Shown here one piece after another: positions 10,536-21,139 of a stretch of DNA of 64,000 nucleotides (its first letter is position 1; the number at the start of each line of letters is the position of its first letter). The DNA comes from Costus lasius (lineage: Eukaryota; Streptophyta; Magnoliopsida; Zingiberales; Costaceae), in the NCBI GenBank assembly GCA_027563935.2, contig CM050451.1:32441565-32505564 (forward strand). The letters run 5' to 3'. Both the position numbers and the translations under genes were made by a program. The notes below the pieces were generated by a model. The model was not told the origin of the DNA. It worked only from the letters and a program-made list of their open reading frames with translations, and searched no databases.

Positions 10536-13500
10536 ATGAACAATGGCAGATGGTCACTGCGATCTACCCTGGAAAGGGATAAGTTGGTTGGATCCAACTT
10601 AAAGGATTGGTATATGAACTTGAGAATTGTGCTCAAGCTCGAGAGGAAGCTATATGTCCTTGAGAAGCCAATTCCTGAGCCACTTCCATGCTTGGCCTCA
10701 GCAGCTGAGAAGGATGCTTATGATAAGCATCAAGGTGATACTTTGGAGATTGCACAATTGATGCTAACCAACATGTCGCCCGAGCTAAGAGGGCAATATG
10801 AATCTTAGAGTGCCTCTGAAATTATTTCTAGTCTAAGGCAGCTCTTTGATGCATTGGTTGAGCTCAACCCTCCTAAAGTAGACATTCAATGTGTTAAGCC
10901 CAAAGGCTTAACTAAAACATTGAAAATAAAGATGGAAAGAGTCAGGAATAATAAGTGCTACTCATGTGGAGGACCACTTCACATGATAAAGGACATAGTA
11001 TGACTTCAGAATGAGAAGAAGAGAGGCAAGGCTTCGTCTTCATGCTCAGGTATCTATGTTACAGAAGTCAATCTTTCTACTTCTATGTCATGGGTATTGG
11101 ATACCGCATGTGGAGCTCATATTTGTACAAATATGCAGGGGCTCAAGAAAAGTAGATCGGTGCGACCTGGAGAGATTGACCTACGCGTTGGAAATGGGGC
11201 ACAGGTTGCTGCTGTTGCTGTAGGCGTCTTGACTCTCTCCTTGCCTTCTGGACTTCTATTAGAACTAGATAATTGCTTTTGTGTACCTTCACTTACTAAG
11301 AACATTGTATCCATTCCTTGCTTAGCAAAGAAGGGATTTAAGTTTGAAATAAATAAGAACTCTTGTTCTTTTTCATTTGCAAATATGTTCTATGGGAAGG
11401 GTACTTTGTGCAATGGTCTGTATATCTTGGATATGGAAAGTTCTATCTGTAACATAAGTAATAAAAGGACCAAACTGAGTGGTTCAGTTGGTGCTTTCCT
11501 TTGGCACTGTCGATTAGCCCATATAAACAAAAATCGCATCCAACAACTCCATGCAAATGGATTGTTAGATTCAAGTTCCTTGGAGGAATTTGATACCTGT
11601 GAACCTTGTTTATTAGGGAAAATGACAAAGGCACCCTTCACCAAGATTGGTGAGAGGGCAGGAGGTTTATTGGATCTCATACATACTGATGTGTGTGGGC
11701 CTTTCAATAAACAAGCCAGAGGAGGGTACAACTACTTCATTACCTTCACTGATGACTTCAGTAGGTATGGATATGTCTACCTAATGAGACATAAATCTGA
11801 GTCCTTTGAGAAATTCAAAGAGTTCAAGAATGAAGTAGAGAACCAGCTTGGAAGATCCATTAAAGCTCTTCGATCAGATCGAGGTGGAGAATACCTGAGT
11901 GGAGAGTTCTTTGACTATCTGAGAGAGTCTGGGATCATATCCCAACTCACTCCTCCTGGAACACCTCAATGGAATGGTGTGTCTGAAAGGAGAAATCGAA
12001 CTTTATTGGATATGGTTCGATCTATGATGAGTCATGCAACTCTACCTCCCTCATTCTGGGGGCATGCACTTGAGACAGCTTCTCTGATACTGAATAATGT
12101 TCCATCTAAGAGTGTCTCCAAAATACCATACGAGGTATGGAGTGGGAGACGCCCTAATCTCACGTTTATCAGGATCTGGGGATGTGAGGCTTATGTCAAA
12201 CGTCAGGATTCTAGCAAGCTAGAACCTAGATCTGATAAGTGTGTGTTTGTGGGGTATCCGAAGGAAACTAAAGGATACTACTTCTATGTCCCAACCGAGA
12301 ACAAAGTTTTTGTTACTCGGGGTGCTGTCTTTCTAGAGAAAGAATTTCTTATGAAAGAAGTTAGTGGGAGGGAGTTTGACTTGGATGAGGTCCAAGTGCA
12401 ACCACAAGACAAAGAGATGGAATCTGAGACATCTGCACCAGTTGTTATACAACCTGAGGCTCAGACACAGGTCCCACGTAGGTCTGGGAGGATTCGTCGT
12501 GCACCTGAGAGGTACGGGTCGCTGCCGACTCAACACAATGGAATTTTCATCATTGAGGATGAACCCAGAACCTATGATGAGGCGGTCAGTGGACCGGACT
12601 CCGAGAGATGGCTTGACGCCATGCGATCCGAGATGGATTCCATGTCGGCTAACCAAGTCTGGGATTTGGTTGAGCTGCCTGATGGGGTAAAACCCATAGG
12701 GTGTAAATGGGTCTTCAAGAAGAAGACAGACATGGATGGCAATATAGTTACCTATAAGGGTAGACTAGTGGCTAAGGGTTTTAAACAAGTCCACGGGGTG
12801 GACTATGATAAAACATTCTCGCCAGTTGCCATGATCAAGTCCATTCGGATTCTGCTTGCTATAGCTGCATATCATGACTATGAGATATGGCAGATGGATG
12901 TGAAGACAGCGTTCCTTAACGGGAAGCTGACTGAGGATGTGTACATGACACAACCTGATGGCTTCATCCATCCTGCAGAGGCTAGTAAGGTCTGCAGGCT
13001 AAAGAGATCCATTTATGGATTAAAGCAAGCATCTCGAAGTTGGAATCTTCGATTTGATGAAGCTGTGAGAGATTATGGCTTTATCAAAAGCGAAGATGAC
13101 GCCTGTGTATATAGAAAATTCAGTGGGAGCTTAGTGATTTTTCTGGTCTTGTATGTCGATGACATACTGCTCATCGGAAACGACATCCCTAGTCTTCAAG
13201 CCGTGAAGACATGGTTGGGGAAGTGTTTTGAGATGAAAGACTTAGGGGAGGCCGCCTATATTCTAGGCGTGAGGATCTACCGAGAAAGATCCAAGAGGCT
13301 CCTGGCCCTTAGTCAGAGTACCTACATTGATAAGGTCCTGGAGAGGTTTAACTTAGAGCAATCCAAGAAAGGATACCTTCCAGTAAGACATGGCCTTACT
13401 CTCTCAAAGAGCCAGTGTCCTACAACACAGGCTGAGAGGGATAACATGAGTCGAATTCCTTATGCTTCGGCAGTAGGATCGATCATGTATGCAATGTTGT

Positions 13501-14135
13501 GTACTAGACCAGACGTGGCATATGCTGTAAGCATAACCAGCCGATACCAATCCAATCCAGGTCTGCAGCACTGGGTGGCTGTAAAGAACATCCTAAAGTA
13601 TCTGATGAGAACTAAGGATTTGTTCTTGGTCTATGGGGGACAGGAAGAGCTCAGTGTGCAGGGCTATACTGATGCATCATTCTAGTCTGACCCTGACGAC
13701 TTTAGATCGCAAGCCGGCTATGTGTTCAAGATAAATGGAGGCGCTGTATGCTGGAAGAGCTTCAAGCAATCCACCATAGCAGATTCTACAACTGAGGCAG
13801 AGTATGTGGCCGTTTCTGAGGCAGCCAAGGAAGCCGTTTGGATGAGGAAGTTCATATCTGATCTTCAGGTGGTCCCTAGTGCAATGGATCCCATTGAACT
13901 CTACTGTGACAACAATGGAGCAATTGCACAAGCCAAGGAACCACGGTCTCATCAAAGATCCAAACACATACTCAGAAGATTTCACCTGATCAGAGAGATC
14001 ATTGAAAGAGGTGATGTCAAGATTAGCAGAGTTGACATAGAGAACAATCTGGCAGACCCATTGACCAAGGCTTTGGCGCAGCAGAAGCATGATGGTCATG
14101 CTAGAGATATGGGGTTAAGATTCCTCAACCTCTAG
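10536..14135 (+). pseudogene. B1 copia gag-pol polyprotein with three in-frame stops
   Basis: This is a single frame of 1200 codons with no frameshift. It has stops at 10806-10808 (TAG), 11001-11003 (TGA) and 13683-13685 (TAG). The order is Gag, a CCHC-like knuckle (CYSCGGPLH), protease (WVLDTACGAHIC), the integrase zinc region (WHCRLAH...CEPCL) and core (HTD, RSDRGGEY, SERRNR), RT (YVDDILLIGND), and RNase H (YTDASF, TTEAEY, CDNNGA). ATG 10536 aligns with the family A gag start. Gag is about 100 residues shorter than in A between the LRQLF region and the knuckle. The TGA lies exactly at the knuckle end and is shared with B2. As it stands only fragments could be made, unless the TGA is read through and the two TAG codons are recent damage. 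Confidence 0.93.
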
Positions 14136-14145
14136 GTCTTAGTGC

Positions 14146-14156
14146 AAGTGGGAGAT
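14146..14156 (+). other. polypurine tract of B1
   Basis: AAGTGGGAGAT lies immediately before the 3' LTR, identical to the tract of family A. Confidence 0.85.
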
Positions 14157-16047
14157 TGTTGGTGTATATGCCCTAGGACCTAGTTTTGGTCCACTTATGT
14201 ACTACTTGACTTTGATATTTATATATATCATTCTGGCATTGTCATTGTCAATGTTTGTTTACATCTGCGCACATGTACTAACATGATAATGTCCCTAGAG
14301 ACAGATTGGATCTGTGTTCAAATTATTGTCCCCAGTCGATGTACCTTAGTGGATATGGGACAGCTATGGTACTTGAGAGACTAGTATGTGAGCTGGTTAG
14401 GTACGTGGTGCTAACGCAGACACATGGGTATATCATTGGAGGATATACTGGAAAGACCCGCTGTGAGGCTATGACTTGGTGTCATAAGTTATCCTCACAA
14501 GTGACAGGAGATGTATTGATCCTTTGACTTGAGGTCATTGATCGTTCTATATGGTTAGCGACTTGCTTTGATACAACCTAACACCTCGCCATAGTTGGGA
14601 GGTCATAACGGTTGTCATTGAGCATATCACGACCCATATGAGAAGGTCAATGGACAGACATAGGATTTGCCCCTTCCTTAGGGAAGTATGATATCCATGG
14701 AGCTCCTCTATGGTTCTATGACTGAGAGTGTATGGCCATACCCAGGTAAGAACCTGTTTTAGTCATAGCCATGTGATTGGGTGAAAACAAGTGGTGACAC
14801 ACTTGTCCAATCGGATATCAGTCCGGCAAAGAGACTGTAATGCATCTGTACCTAGTTGCGATGATGGGGATGTCGATGTCGATATCCATTCCAATGACCT
14901 GGGTAGCAGCGATGCACTGCTAGGTGCCACTCACTACTTGTGGTGACCTTTGGTCAGCACTGCCAGCGTCAGAAGAACCTACAGGGTCGCACACCTTGAT
15001 ACTTGAGTTCTCGTATTGATCGAGAAGCCTTATGATCAAGTTATTGGATAACTCGGATCTAATTGGGAGATTTCATCAGCACCAATGGGCCTGATGAGAT
15101 GGAAGAATGTTATTGGAGCCAAACTTCATTTTTGGCAGGTTGACCCGTATTTGACCATGGTTGGTCACACTTGGATTAGGGTTGCATTGGATTGGATCCA
15201 AATGCTTAATCAACCCATAGGATGAAGTTTGGGCTAGCTCATTATCCAATGAAGCCCAATAACAAGTTCTCATGAAGAGAAGAGAGGCTAAAAGGGTATA
15301 ATGGGGAGAAACCCAACCCCATTGGCGCCTAAGAGGCATAATGGGGTTAGGGTGGCAAAATTGCTTCATTAAGGAAGCAATTTGCGCCTAGCCCTTCTCC
15401 CTTGATGGTATGAATGCCTTTAAGGCATGTCTTGGGCTGATATGGTACTTGGGCAATTATGGAAAGGTTGAATGAAGTTTATGGTAAAGTCTTGGAGACT
15501 TTCCTTGCATCAAACCTCCTCATCCTAGCCCTACACTTGTCATGATCCTAGCCCTTGCCCTAATCGCCTCTTGCCCTATATATGTGACCCTAGCCGCCCC
15601 CTCTTATATGATTCATCCTTGGAGGCGTGAACATAAGAAGGGAGAGAGAGCAAGGAGCAAGGGTGCAATCTCTTCCTCTTCCATCAAGTGGCCGCAAGCT
15701 TCTCCTTCCTTACCACTTGGCGCATCTTTCTCTCTTGGTGGCGCAAGGTGGTTGGAGCATCTCCCTAAGGCTTGGATCTTCTTCCCGAGGCTAGCACCGG
15801 GCGTGGAAGAAGAGGACTCGAGGCATCCGTGTGTGTGAGACTGCAGAGGGCGCACACTTGGGCGCCTATCACGACATCGACCTCATCTTGCTCTGAGGTA
15901 TTTTCTAACTCATCGTGTCGACCCCCTTGCATGCGATCTTCACTGGGTTTTTGGGACCGACCTGTTTCGGGGACATTCTTCCGCTGTGCAATGTATGTAT
16001 GTATGTGTCTCTGAAAAATTGTAAAATGTCCCTGGGGTTTCCCAACA
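14157..16047 (+). repeat. 3' LTR of B1
   Basis: 1891 bp, from TGTTGGTG to CCCAACA, followed by the TSD copy GGGCG at 16048-16052. It is collinear with the 5' LTR without any length difference. Confidence 0.96.
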
Positions 16048-16052
16048 GGGCG

Positions 16053-16230
16053 CGCAAGTAATTATGTTTTGAGAAAAAACTACAACAAGCGCCAACATAG
16101 ATACATGCGCCAACATACATCTATTTTCGAAAATAAGCATGTAGTTTCGCATGAAGATAACCATTAGATCTATTCATACAAACATGAATCACACATGTCA
16201 AGCAATCATATGAACATACCAGAACCTATA
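16053..16230 (-). other. A1 leader, LTR-proximal part
   Basis: Continuation of the A1 leader after the B1 insertion. It is similar to the segments next to the primer-binding sites of A3 (about 48860-49046) and A4 (about 58620-58805). Confidence 0.8.
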
Positions 16231-16242
16231 GCTCTGATACCA
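16231..16242 (-). other. primer-binding site of A1
   Basis: The minus strand reads TGGTATCAGAGC, two bases inside the LTR end at 16245. It is the initiator tRNA-Met type. Confidence 0.9.
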
Positions 16243-16244
16243 AT

Positions 16245-17936
16245 TGAAAGTTCCATTAAAGGGGGCGAAACCCTAATAGGCGCATATCAGAGGTTTTGCA
16301 TTGAGCGGAAGCTAGGGTTTCTAAAGGATCAACAGCATGTCAAATGATCAACTTGTTAATACTTGTATAGATCGAAAAGATTCATACCATTGCCCTTGCC
16401 TGGATGGCGACTTGGAAGCAGAGAGAATGAAATGGTTCTCCTCCAAAACGTGCGCACACAAGATGAGAGTTGACTACTCCTTGTCGTTCCTTGTGCTAGC
16501 AAGGATCTCCAAGTTTCCTGATCGCGTCAAGGGGATTGAGATGACGTCTTTGCTTGGCCAAACTCTCTCCAAGGCGTGAAGACTCTCTACCCGAGAGAGA
16601 AGAGGCGACAAGAGGTGAAGAGGTGAAGAGGCGAGAGTAGGGCGTGACCACTTCGAACGTGAGGCGTCCACGCTATTTTGGAAAACATAACTTCCAAAAA
16701 TAGCAAGCCACTACTTCAACGCAAGATGCGTTTACCCCAATCGAAACTTTCTCCCTTGACTTGAACCATGCGCTCACACTAAGTGAACCGGTTCAATTTC
16801 ATTTAGTTCAAAGATCAAATTAAACCAAGCATTGGTCTAGATCAAATTAAACCATAAGGCTCAAGATCTAACCATTCATCTCTTGATGCTCTTGATCTCA
16901 CCGATCTAGCATCAATTCTCTCGATCGAAGCTTACCGATCTCAAGCCCTAATCAATCAAACATGATCAGACCAGATCTCACTTACAATCAGAGTTTAAAT
17001 CCCTTTAAACTGAACCAAAACAATTCAGTCCACACGATCTGACTTAAGTAAGCCATATCATCAAATTGTGCGACCCTAAGGGTTTCCTTTAAATGTCGGT
17101 AACGATAACTTACGTTATCACGAACAGAGAGGGGTATCTAGCAACACATCACTGTCTCCCGATATAAAGGAAAGAGTCTTCCAAGACTACACCCAAACCA
17201 CAGCACAAGTGTGAACCCAATTCACTTGACATATGTGTTTCCTTTGCCACTGGATGTTCTTATTGGACAAGCGTGTCAAGCCTGTAATTCCAATATGATG
17301 AGAGTGGTTAGATCATATGAACATAGTCATCTGGGTATGGCCATACACTTTCTCAACCATCTCATCCAGGGGCCCCAACAGAACATCACACTCCAAATAA
17401 GGAGACGGCAATCCTATATCTATCACTAGTGCCCTAACATGACTCATGCTCATTATCCAAGATAGTCTATAACCATTATGTTTCAAATGATATTGAACTA
17501 CCTCAAAACAATGCCAATCATCATTTAGAAACACAAGTGATCTCAAGTCAGAGGAAATATGCCACTTGTTTGCATACAAGGATTATTCACATTGTGACAA
17601 GCAATTGAACATCCTAAGTAGGGTCTGTCCAGTACATCCAATGTACCCATGAGTCTACATCTTATTCCATGCTCGAAGCATCCTATAAGATTAGAACACA
17701 TATTAGTCTCAATCATATCAAGGCTGTCTCATGTTCACCAAGATATCTCGACTAAGGACAATACTGCATGTCAGCCAAGCTAAACACCATTGAGACATTA
17801 TTCAGAAGTATACATATTGCAGCAGATAATGTAACAACCTGAATAACAACCATTGCCTTTATAAACATAGAGTTTATACATGATACTGATAACAACCCAA
17901 GGCCTCAAACATTAGCCTTAAGGGCATACCCCAACA
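16245..17936 (-). repeat. A1 5' LTR shared with a second A copy
   Basis: A complete A LTR of about 1692 bp. On its left it has a primer-binding site and leader, as a 5' LTR should. On its right it has no target duplication but a polypurine tract (17937-17947) and the RNase H end of another A element, as a 3' LTR should. It therefore serves both copies, the arrangement expected after LTR-LTR recombination between two elements. The GATAAC hairpin is at 17104-17119. Confidence 0.9.
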
Positions 17937-17956
17937 ATCTCCCACTTGCACTTAAT

Positions 17957-18529
17957 CTAATGGTTGAGAAATCTCAAACCCATATTATTACAGTGCTTCT
18001 CATGCTTCTGCTGCGCCAGAGGCTTAGTAAGCGGGTCAGCTAGATTGTCATCTGTATGAACCTTGCAGATTTTGATCTCGCCACGATCAATGATCTCCCG
18101 GATCAAGTGAAACCTTCTCTGTATGTGCTTGGACTTCTGGTGCGACCGTGGTTCCTTTGCTTGTGCTATTGCTCCAGTGTTATCACAGAAGATAACCAAA
18201 GGATCTGCACTCGAAGGAACAACACCAAGTTCTTGAACGAACTTACGAATCCACACTGCCTCCTTGGATGCTTCTGAGGCTGCAACATACTCGGCTTCTG
18301 TTGTGGAATCAGCAACAATTGATTGTTTGAAACTTTTCCACACCACTGCTCCTCCATTCAAGCTAAAAACATAGCCTGATTGCGATAGGAAATCATCCTG
18401 GTCAGACTGGAACGAAGCGTCAGTATACCCTTCAATACTGAGTTCTTCCTGACCTCCATATATCAAGAACATATCTTTGGTCCTCCGAAGATATTTCAAA
18501 ATGTTCTTGACCGCAATCCAGTGTGCCTT
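17957..18529 (-). pseudogene. RNase H end of a second A element (truncated)
   Basis: An open fragment of 191 codons matching the last part of family A RT and RNase H (YTDASFQSD, TTEAEY, FCDNTGA, then DNLADPLTK) and ending MGLRFLNH. It is cut at 18529, inside the AHWIAVKNI region. Compared with A1 1478-2054 I count about seven differences, so the two are sisters. Upstream sequence is replaced abruptly by family B sequence. It cannot act alone. Confidence 0.92.
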
Positions 18530-19008
18530 CAAAAATGAACTTCCTTATCCAAACGGCTTCTTTGGCTACCTTAGAAGCAACATACTCAGCCTCGGTTGTA
18601 GAATTAGCTATTGTGGATTGCCTAGAGCTCTCTTAGCTCATCACACATCCACACAATCTGAACACATAGCTTGCCTGCGATCAGTAGTCATCAGGGTCTG
18701 ACTGGAATGATTGCCCCCCATAGACCAAGAACCACTCCTTAGTTCTTATTAGAAACATAGAATGTTCTTTACAGCCACCCAGTGCTGCAGACCTGGATTG
18801 GATTGGTATCGACTGGTTATGCTCACAGCATAAGCCACGTCTAGTCTAGTACACAACATTGCATACATGATCAAACCCACTGCCGAAGCATAGGGAACCC
18901 GACTCATGTCGTCCCTCCCAGCCTGTGTGGTGGGACACTGGCTCTTGGAGAGAATAAGGCCATGTCTCACTGGAAGGTATCCATTATTAGATTGCTTCAA
19001 GCTGAACC
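18530..19008 (-). pseudogene. B2 RNase H and RT end, broken
   Basis: Family B polyprotein fragment. 18530-18745 is a piece of RNase H with a small internal deletion and stops. 18749-19008 is the RT tail, with a readable SKSQCPTTQ and YAMLCTRLDVAYAVS region. It lacks the polypurine tract and 3' LTR on its left, which are replaced by the A fragment. Element C interrupts it at 19008 and it resumes at 24313. Confidence 0.85.
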
Positions 19009-20766
19009 TGATGGGGACAGAGATCACAGGCCAAGAAGGTACAAATGGAGTTTACGATTGCCATAGACAAAGGCTCAGAGTCTTGCGAATAAGCTAGCAA
19101 ACTCACTTATAAAGCTAGCTCAATAATTAGTAGAGGACTACTTCAACCACTCAATAAACTCAAGACATTCAAGCTCAATAAGTTGCGGGAATCAATTCCA
19201 AAACATGACCTGCATCAACAGCAAACCAAACAAATCATGCGTCAGCCAGCTAAAGCTCTCGTGACACGCCAGCCAGTGTCAACTTCAGTCAACACTCAAC
19301 GCTGCAAATATGGAAGCTGCAGCGAAGGAAATCTTCAACGTTTCCCCCCTTGCTGCTCAAGATGGAAGCTGCAACGTTCACATCTCTCCAACGTCTCTCT
19401 GCTGCCGTGGAAGGAAATAGCAACGTCTCTCCCTGCAACATCTCTAAAGTTCTCCTATATGTATCAAAGCTTCAACCTTGTAAACGCAGAATTTGATGAA
19501 TGAAATAGTTTCTTCGTCCATGGAATCGGATGTCTCCTTTCTCCTCTGAGGCGCTTGTGTCGCCTACCCTTCTCTTCTCCTCCTCCTTCTAGGGCTGAGC
19601 CCCTCCTTCCTCCTCTCCTCTCTATTCTCTTCCTCTACCTCTAATTCTCCTTCTCTGTTCGCTGCAACCATCTGCAACTTCAGCCCAGATTTCGAAACTT
19701 TGCGACGTCACCGCCGTCGATCCACTGGCCGGATCTCCACGAGACTTCGGCCATCATCGCTCCTACCCCTGAGCAACATTCAGCCGCCGGCATCACTCCA
19801 TCCGCCTCTCCGATCGCCCGAATCGAAGGGCCGACTCCAAACCCCCTGTTTCCGCCCAGCTTCCGCCTCAGATCCGCCTTTCATCGTCGATCTACTCCGT
19901 CCGGCCATCTTTCAACCCCAAATTCCGGCCACGTCCTCTCATCTATGATAACAACCTCCACTTGTAGCAGGTTTAGATTTCGTCCACCATCCGGCGAACG
20001 GTGACCGCCCCTGCCACTCACGCACATCCCCTGTTTCCGCCGAGCTCCCGCCCAGCACGACTCTTCCGCGCGATTCTCCTCCGATCAGCCACCATCCACC
20101 CGCTAACTCCGACCACATCTCTGCCACCACCACGTGGATCTCCAGATGTAACAGGTCCGGCGATCATGCACCACCGGACGAACGCCGACGAGTCCTCCTC
20201 CGCTCCCGCGCAACATCCCCTGTTCCAGATTTCTCCTCTGCAGCCTACTTGAGTCTCCTGTTTGCTCTCCGTATTAATCTGTCTAGCCTTCTTGACGCAG
20301 GATTTTAATGCACTCTAACAAGCCTCCACCTCCATTCTTTGGTAATAACAGCAAGCCCGAATCTTGTTCTACCCGATGGAGTAGTTCGATGAAACCCAGA
20401 TTCATCAGATCTTCCTAAAACACCTTGGAACTTTTGATATCTGATACATTCCTGCATCTGTTTTAAAACTAATCTGATTAGTGTTTTTTCGTGCAGGTGC
20501 TTTAAGCAATCGGTGGAGCAAAAGTCCAGAACCTTGACGTGACTACGAAGTACACATTTTGTTCCATCATTTGGAGTAGTCCACGTGAATCCAGACTCAA
20601 TAGATCAGCCAATGATACATAGAATTATTTGCTAAATAATAATTTTCTGAACTCTTGGAATTCTAGTTGCTTTCATGAATATGCTATTTTCTGAAAATTC
20701 AGAAAAAAAAAATAAATAACTGAATTTTACATCAGTTGTTTTACTCTACGTTTCCCCCCTACATCA
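19009..20766 (+). repeat. 5' LTR of C
   Basis: 1758 bp, from TGATGGGGACAGAG to CCCCTACATCA. It has a CT-rich stretch (about 19540-19650) and a C-rich GC-high stretch (about 19700-20250). A possible TATA-like CTATATGTAT lies near 19453. Frames such as 19700-19948 are repeated in the other LTR and are not genes. Confidence 0.92.
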
Positions 20767-20769
20767 GTT

Positions 20770-20781
20770 TGGTATCAGAGG
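20770..20781 (+). other. primer-binding site of C
   Basis: TGGTATCAGAGG starts four bases after the LTR end. It matches 11 of 12 bases of the initiator tRNA-Met complement. Confidence 0.8.
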
Positions 20782-21139
20782 AAAGGTTGTGAGCAACTCT
20801 TGTCTGCCCAGACGATCCTTGCTTTGTTCTTTGCATAAAAAAAGAAAAAAAAATTCCTTCATGTTTGTTTATATTTAGTTTGCATGATAGTTAAGTATTT
20901 GCTATTTACTTGCAATTACAAAAAAAAAATTGATTGCTTTCATGTTTCATTGTTCATATCATATAGTTTGCATTCTTTTGCTATTTGATAAAAATATATA
21001 TATATATATATTATGTGCTTATTGTTTGCATGCTAGTTTGTTTATTCTGAGATAAATTTTTTTCATACTAGCTGAAGTCATTTTTGACATCTTAGGGAGC
21101 TCTATTTTCAAAGGACTATATTGTGTTTTCAAATATTCC
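20782..21139 (+). other. C leader, A/T-rich
   Basis: A short T-rich leader before gag, with several poly-A runs and an AT dinucleotide microsatellite at about 20993-21011. No coding sequence seen. Confidence 0.75.
20993..21011. repeat. AT dinucleotide microsatellite
   Basis: About nine AT repeats within the C leader. Confidence 0.85.

Larger units (their letters stand above)
6987..16047 (+). mobile_element. complete copia element B1
   Basis: This is a 9061-bp LTR retrotransposon with two 1891-bp LTRs, a primer-binding site, a leader, one gag-pol frame with three stops, and a polypurine tract. The 5-bp target duplication GGGCG lies at 6982-6986 and 16048-16052. By eye there are 19 substitutions between the LTRs (about 1.0 percent). 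It sits inside the leader of A1, in the opposite orientation. Flanking A1 sequence resumes cleanly, as comparison with the leaders near 48855 and 58617 shows. Confidence 0.96.

Noticed and set aside
19700..20252. Arg/Pro/Ser-rich open frames in the C LTR, repeated in the 3' LTR
   Set aside because: They arise from GC- and CT-rich LTR sequence. There is no start context or homology, and the two LTR copies differ without codon bias.
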